This document shows positions 59,161-64,000 of a stretch of DNA of 64,000 bases, in pieces; within the stretch, counting starts at the first letter, position 1; every line of letters starts with the position of its first letter. The stretch covers positions 123,928,414 to 123,992,413 of the forward strand of contig CM057824.1 of the NCBI GenBank assembly GCA_030068075.1, read 5' to 3'. Below the pieces are notes generated by a model that saw only the letters and a program-made list of their open reading frames with translations, searched no databases and was not told where the DNA came from. A program made the translations under genes and the position numbers. The DNA is from Paguma larvata. Taxonomy: Eukaryota > Chordata > Mammalia > Carnivora > Viverridae.

Positions 59161-59364
59161 GGGGCGCCAGGGTGACTCAGTAGGTTAAGCGTCCAACTTC
59201 AGCTCAGGTCATGATCTCAGTTTGTGAGTTTGATCCTTGCATTGGGCTCTGTGCTGACAGCTCAGAGCCTGGAGCCTCCTTCAGAATCTGTGTCTTCCCC
59301 TCTCTCTGTCCCTCCCATGCTCATGCTCTGTCCCTCAATAATAAATAAAAACTTAAAAAAAAAA
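59161..59364 (+). mobile_element. Feline CAN SINE
   Basis: Head 'ggggcgccagggtgactcag', 'gggctctgtgctgacagctc', tail 'aataataaataaaaactt' plus a poly(A). Approximate duplication AC.TTTCAAG / ACTTTTAAAG next to the ends. Same tail form (CAATAATAAATAAAAAC) as the SINE at 48252, suggesting one subfamily. Confidence 0.95.
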
Positions 59365-59374
59365 ACTTTTAAAG

Positions 59375-59989
59375 ATTTTTTTTAGTGCATCAGGTAAATA
59401 AATCAGTTGATATTTTCTTCTGTGACTCTTTAGTTTTATACTTAGAAATAACAGTATCGACTTCACAGAATATAAAACATCACTTATATTTTCCTTTATT
59501 CTGCTTGACTTTATTTACATAAAAATATGATACAGGGAGAGCATAAAGACCCAATATCTTAACTTTCAATTTTAGGACATTCTGTTAATTTATTTAAAAA
59601 ATCTTAGGACAAATATGCTGCCATGTTAAATTTATATGGATTGAAGGGAATCGCCAGGACTCAGAAAAAATAAATTGGGATAAATAGGAGAAACAAAATA
59701 CTATTTGACAGTCCCTTAGCAGCCTGCGTAGATAGAGATTAGGACTTGCTCTTGTGATCATTAATTCTATCCTGTTATAATACAGAATGAAGTTTCCAAA
59801 ACAAATCCTTAAATCTATAGAATGCCTCTCATTCTTCCCTCCAAAAGACAAATATTAGATTAAACTAACACTTGGGTTGAATTGGAATCCACAAATAATT
59901 TCAATGGGAGAATTACATGTTTAATTTATTCAAACTAGATCTAAAGATGTTTCAGTATTCCAGTTGTTTGAAGTCAACTACTTTTATTT
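59375..59989. other. Unassigned DNA
   Basis: Nothing recognised; the 85-codon minus frame at 59594-59851 has no support. Confidence 0.5.
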
Positions 59990-59994
59990 TTTTG

Positions 59995-60228
59995 TTAAAA
60001 ATTTTTAATGTTATATTTATTTATTTATTTAATTTTGGAAAGAGAGAGTGAGAGAGACAGGCCATGATCAGAGGAGGGCAAAGAGAGAGGGAGACACAGA
60101 ATTCGAAGCAGGGTCCAGGCTCTGAGCTGTCAGCCCAGAGCCCAATGCAAGACTTGAGTTCACAAACTGTGAGATAATGATCTGAGCTGAAGTTGGAGGC
60201 TTAACCTACTGAGCCACCCACAGTCCCT
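59995..60228 (-). mobile_element. Feline CAN SINE
   Basis: Tail 'atgttatatttatttatttatttaattttgg', 'ggctctgagctgtcagccc', 'gagcccaatgcaagacttgag', head complement 'actgagccacccacagtccc'. Left and right flanks both read CAACT with T-rich text, a possible weak duplication. Confidence 0.95.
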
Positions 60229-60239
60229 GTATTCAACTT

Positions 60240-60620
60240 TTTTTTTTTTATGCACATTTACAAGTTCTTTATACAGCATATTGACAAGGACCGAAATTAC
60301 ATTTTCTATCATGCTTAAAAATTTGCTAGATTTTATTCATGTTTTAGAAAAGCTCCTTGATAGTAAAATTATAATAGCAGATATCAGTTATAAAGCACAG
60401 TATTCAAATAAATAGAGTCTGTGATTCTTTTTATTTAAAATTCTTAACTACATTTTAATTTTTGAATGTAATCAACCATCATTCAAATGCAGTTTTATTT
60501 ACCTATTCATGTCAAGGTGTAAAAGTAGATTTCTCTAACTTATTTGCACACAAATTCCCTCCAATTTTCTTTGGCCAAACACAAACCTTATACATTATGA
60601 TTAAAAACATACTTTTAAAA
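60240..60620. other. Unassigned A+T-rich DNA
   Basis: Nothing recognised. Confidence 0.5.
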
Positions 60621-60710
60621 ATTCTATGAAAGATAGAGATGACAGTAAGTCATAGATAAATAGATAGATAGATAGATAGATAACATTCTATGAAAGATAT
60701 AAATGCCAGT
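60621..60710 (+). repeat. Direct repeat flanking a (GATA)n microsatellite
   Basis: ATTCTATGAAAGATAGAGAT (60621) recurs as ATTCTATGAAAGATATAAAT (60685), 64 bp apart, with pure GATA repeats at about 60660-60682 between. The second copy runs straight into the next SINE. Confidence 0.9.
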
Positions 60711-60826
60711 TGGTTAAGTGTCCGACTCTTGATTTCTGCTCAGGTCATGATCTCATGGTTCATAAGTTCAAGCACCCCATCAGAGTCTGTGCTGGCAGTG
60801 CGGTGCCTGCTTGGGATTCTCTCTCT

Positions 60827-60879
<53 letters not shown>

Positions 60880-60940
60880 GCCCCTCCCCCACTCATGCTT
60901 TCTCTGTCTCTCTCAAAATAAATATGTAAACTTTAAAATA
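60707..60940 (+). mobile_element. Feline CAN SINE, '-GCTTGGGATTC-' subtype, 5'-truncated
   Basis: It lacks the first approximately 18 bp of the head and begins 'cagttggttaagtgtccgac'. The CT block has grown to a (CT)25-like run at 60822-60876. Tail 'aaaataaatatg'. The 79- and 105-codon frames with poly-SL runs are shadows of it. Confidence 0.95.
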
Positions 60941-60949
60941 ATTGACATA

Positions 60950-61353
60950 AATTCCCTCAGAATTACTGATGGCCATGACATGAAATTATTGCTTACACCG
61001 TTCTGTAAAATCATTTTTGTCATTTAAATAAACTGAGCAGGTGTTGTTTGTTTTTACATATATTCCTAGATAAAAACAAACAGACATATTTTAAGAAGGA
61101 CCTGGCATAGATTTAGGACAGTTCCTCGGAGATGGTGGGGAGTCTGCAGAAAATGAGGAGAAGTCATTAAATGAAGGTAATAGCTGTCCTCACATATCAA
61201 AGAACCGACGTGGAGATAAAAGTGATGCACTCGATGTAGTTGCTCTAGCCCACAAAGAAAAATTATGATCAGGAATAGAAATAAGAAATATTCTAACTTG
61301 AAATGGGCCACTTTGATTTTTATTGCCAAGTTATATTTTGAACAGCTCAGAAG

Positions 61354-61355
<2 letters not shown>
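60950..61355. other. Unassigned DNA
   Basis: 61090-61260 is less A+T-rich with a few CpGs; nothing recognised. The 122-codon minus frame at 61066-61434 crosses the CA repeat and is unlikely to be a gene. Confidence 0.45.

Positions 61356-61385
<30 letters not shown>
61356..61385 (+). repeat. (CA)15 microsatellite
   Basis: Pure CA, ending CACACGTTG. Confidence 0.96.
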
Positions 61386-61388
<3 letters not shown>

Positions 61389-61710
61389 GTTCCCTTACTT
61401 TCTCGTTAGAAAGGAAAACAATGAAATGATCCAAAACAATTTAATTATAGGATGCTATAGAATACAAAGTTGTCCTTGAGTCTTATTATAATGTGTTTTT
61501 TTAATGGCTCATATATAGTAAATAAATGAAAGACTCTTTTACTGTAAAGCATGCTGAGTTTCAAAATCAAAGAAACTAGGATAAAATTAGTCACTGGAAA
61601 CCTAAAGAGGTAGAGATATAGATATAGACAGAGATACAAACATAACAAAAACCAGAATTTTCAGTGACTTATTTTATACTACACCTACCTATATCTTTTT
61701 ATTGACCAAT

Positions 61711-61711
<1 letters not shown>
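61386..61711. other. Unassigned DNA
   Basis: Nothing recognised apart from a short GATATA run near 61615. Confidence 0.5.

Positions 61712-61765
<54 letters not shown>
61712..61765. repeat. (AT)27 microsatellite
   Basis: Uninterrupted AT dinucleotides, self-complementary and able to form a cruciform. Confidence 0.97.
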
Positions 61766-61768
<3 letters not shown>

Positions 61769-63158
61769 AAATCTATGTTAGTATAGATTTAGAGAGAGAA
61801 AATTATTGACAAAGAGAGATTGGAATGTTGGAATGGTAGGTACATATTTCTCTTCAAAACACAGCTCAACTATAACTTATTAGAACCCAAATAAGACTAA
61901 TAGCAGAAAGATTAATCCTCAAATATACTTAAGAAAAGATAAATCTTTTCAAAGCCATGTGCACTTTTGATTTCTAATGTAATTTGAAAGGCAGGGGGCC
62001 CTTTTACAGAACATTCATAGAATTAGAAAACATCATTGATCTGAATCCCTTGTCTTCTGGCAGGGAAAGCCTAAAGTAAGTACACAATAAATCATGTATA
62101 CAGCTGAATACTTCCAGGGGGAAAAAAAGATAGGACCCTTTGGTTAGGCCAGAATGAACATATGCATTGTTTTCATTACAAAATTCCAGGCACACTAAAT
62201 ATTATGCTTCTTTTAGAAAAAATAAAAAGTGGGAAAACCAATTATTTCCATTTCCAATTTTAATTTAATTTAATTTTCAAAAGATTCATTAAAACTCCAC
62301 TTATTACTGTATAAACTTTCTCCATTAATTTATACTTAATAGTTCAGGATTTATTGAGCAGTATAGATGCTAGACTTACATAGCATAAGAGAAAAAAATA
62401 GATCGCAAAAGAGTCTAAAAGTCTCAGAACTGTTGTAATATTTCTTGAAAACAATCATCTAATTCCTCTCTGTTCATCACCTCATTCCTTTGTTTTGTTT
62501 ATTTCAGGTTTCCATGATTCTCAGAAGGTAGATAGTAGTTTCATTTGTCATGGGAAAACTAAAAACAACAGTAACAAAAACAAACAAAACTATCCAGAGT
62601 AGTTCAGATATCACAGGCAAAACTTACTTGATATGCTTAGTTGACCTGATCTCTTCTCCCCTCTGTGAATTACAGGTACTCAATTTTTATTCCATTTTTC
62701 TCCCTAGAACACTATTGCCTCACGATGCCATTATGTTCCAGGGTTAGGCTTAGCAGAGCTCGGGCCTAAAATATTAGTAAAATTCTTGACCCTAAACAAA
62801 GTGATTGGTTAAAGGATTGACACTTGACTTAGGTAATCCAATCAGAGTGAAGTCTAGGACTTGGGCTTTAAATTTGAGGGGAACAATTGCTTGGCCTTGT
62901 ACATGACCTGGGTTCTGTTTCCCTAGTTGTTCCCAGAAGCCATTTTGTGGCATCAAAGAGTGCCCTTAGATAGTACCTGATACAGAATTTTCCTAAAAGA
63001 GAGTGCAAATAAAAGTACATTATCATTTGCTAATGTTTCAGCATAATACTATTGACTATGGAGGTAATTTTACTTAATTAGTGTATAATCCTTAGATCCC
63101 ATCAGAGAGTTAAATTAAAAGTTAAAATAATTTCATTATTCAATGAACAAGGACATTA

Positions 63159-63161
<3 letters not shown>
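61766..63161. other. Unassigned DNA, one old-repeat-like part
   Basis: 'aacaaagtgattggttaaagg' and 'taatccaatcagagtgaagtctaggacttgggc' (about 62797-62868) recall an old mammalian repeat with ccaatcagagt...gggactt; the family is not certain. No gene. Confidence 0.4.
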
Positions 63162-63197
<36 letters not shown>

Positions 63198-63204
63198 GTG
63201 TGTG
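63162..63204 (+). repeat. (TG)n microsatellite
   Basis: About 20 TG units with one TGCG interruption, ending TGCATG. Confidence 0.96.
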
Positions 63205-63865
63205 CATGTTCTAAAACAAATTCTTTTTTAACAAACAAAAAATGCTGAAATTAAGTTTGCTTCTTAATTGGACATAAAAATACAAGAATAATAACAAACC
63301 TGAGATAAATCTACTGTGCTGTAATGTTCTTGGGAGAAGCTAACTGGGCTCCAAAGGCTTCCATGAAAATCAGTCCTACAGTTATAACTAGCTGCATTGC
63401 ATTTAGATATATCTATGTCTTTTTTATCTTTATTTGGGGGTGAGGGTAGGTGAAATTTGGCCTTAAAATTTCTATGAATTAAATGGAATCTAAAAGAGGC
63501 CCTGGGGATATTTCTTCATGTCACCATTTCAAGCTTTATGTCTTCATTGTGTCTTGCTTACAAATTTTCCTGCTCTGTATTTTCACATAGAGTAGTTTTT
63601 TTTTTAAATGGCTCTTTTATTCAAGTGAAACAAAGGCAGCATTTTTACACATTAAAACATTTACTTGCCTAAATTATAAGAATTTAGTATTTAATTCTGA
63701 CTGAAACCTGATCATCAACTAGCCTTCATCTTTTAGAAATATAAAAAAAACTTAAGTATACAGGGAGTTCCATGGAGTGCCTTCTTCAGGTAAAATATGC
63801 AGAACATCTGTGTGATCACTGCCAGGAAATCTAAATAGATACGTCTGTATCCACTGTCACGGAGT
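63205..63865. other. Unassigned DNA
   Basis: Nothing recognised; short poly(T) near 63597. Confidence 0.5.
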
Positions 63866-63867
63866 CT

Positions 63868-64000
63868 TTTTTTTTTTTTATTTTTTTTAATGTTTATTCA
63901 TTTTCGAGAGAGAGAGAGAGACAGAGCAGAGCATTAGCAGGGAAAAGGCAGAGAGAGAGGGAGACACAGAATCTGAAGCAGGCTCCAGGCTCTGAGCTGT
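63868..64000 (-). mobile_element. Feline CAN SINE, cut by the window end
   Basis: T-rich tail, 'aatgtttattcattttcgagag', a GA run, 'cagagagagagggagacacagaatc', 'gcaggctccaggctctgag' up to the last base. The tRNA-like head lies beyond the window. Confidence 0.96.

Noticed and set aside
60690..61027. Frames with long SLSLSL runs
   Set aside because: They are the CT repeat of a SINE in two frames.
61066..61434. 122-codon minus frame
   Set aside because: Begins beside and crosses the CA repeat; no motif or conserved feature visible.
1..64000. CRISPR arrays, operons, bacterial promoters or terminators
   Set aside because: No regularly spaced repeats of that kind; the repeat content shows a mammalian nuclear genome.
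1..64000. tRNA, U6, 7SK, Y RNA genes or mitochondrial insertions
   Set aside because: I looked for their characteristic starts and found none; the only tRNA-like sequences are SINE heads.

Overview
This window is nuclear DNA from a carnivore of the cat lineage (Feliformia). The evidence is about 26 copies of the tRNA-derived CAN SINE in its feline form. Each carries a 'GGTGGCTCAGTCGGTTAAG'-type head, a 'CTGTCAGCACAGAGCC' body motif on the opposite strand, a CT-rich segment and an A-rich tail. There are also carnivore-type LINE-1 pieces, older mammal-wide repeats (MIR, L2, MER5-like and other hAT-type elements, a MaLR-like LTR) and many microsatellites. I cannot resolve the species. There is no bacterial-style gene organisation, and reading frames of 60-146 codons are mostly shadows of repeats or chance frames in A+T-rich DNA.

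I find no convincing protein-coding gene. The window reads as a gene desert or the inside of a very large intron. The best coding candidate is an exon-like segment at about 50807-50964 (+): a pyrimidine-rich tract and AG, then an open frame of about 52 residues of protein-like composition, then a stop. Weaker candidates are a 58-codon frame at 9498-9674 (+), an open frame at 20426-20680 (+) and a 146-codon frame at 29416-29856 (-). None is matched to a known protein.

Layout: 1-15.2 kb holds seven SINEs, MIR and L2 relics, a 3'-terminal LINE-1 (8.1-9.35 kb), a LINE-1 3'UTR piece (13.6-13.85 kb) and a solo class II (ERV2/ERVK-type) LTR at 14104-14764 with a perfect 6-bp target duplication. From 15.2 to 26.4 kb there are no feline SINEs; this part has MIR, L2, L1 and hAT relics and a repeat-free block at about 21.43-22.18 kb that looks like a conserved non-coding element. 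Three SINEs sit at 26.4-28.3 kb. From 28.3 to 44.7 kb there are again no SINEs, but there is a rearranged LINE-1 (36.3-39.2 kb) in which 5'UTR sequence is joined across a (CA)20 tract to the reverse-transcriptase part of ORF2. From 44.7 to 64 kb sixteen SINEs crowd together, several nested, inverted or with microsatellites grown from their tails; the last is cut by the window end.

The parts do not work together as a pathway. The biology visible here is retrotransposon insertion, decay, nesting and microsatellite birth. All family assignments come from reading the sequence against remembered consensus features; no database search was possible.
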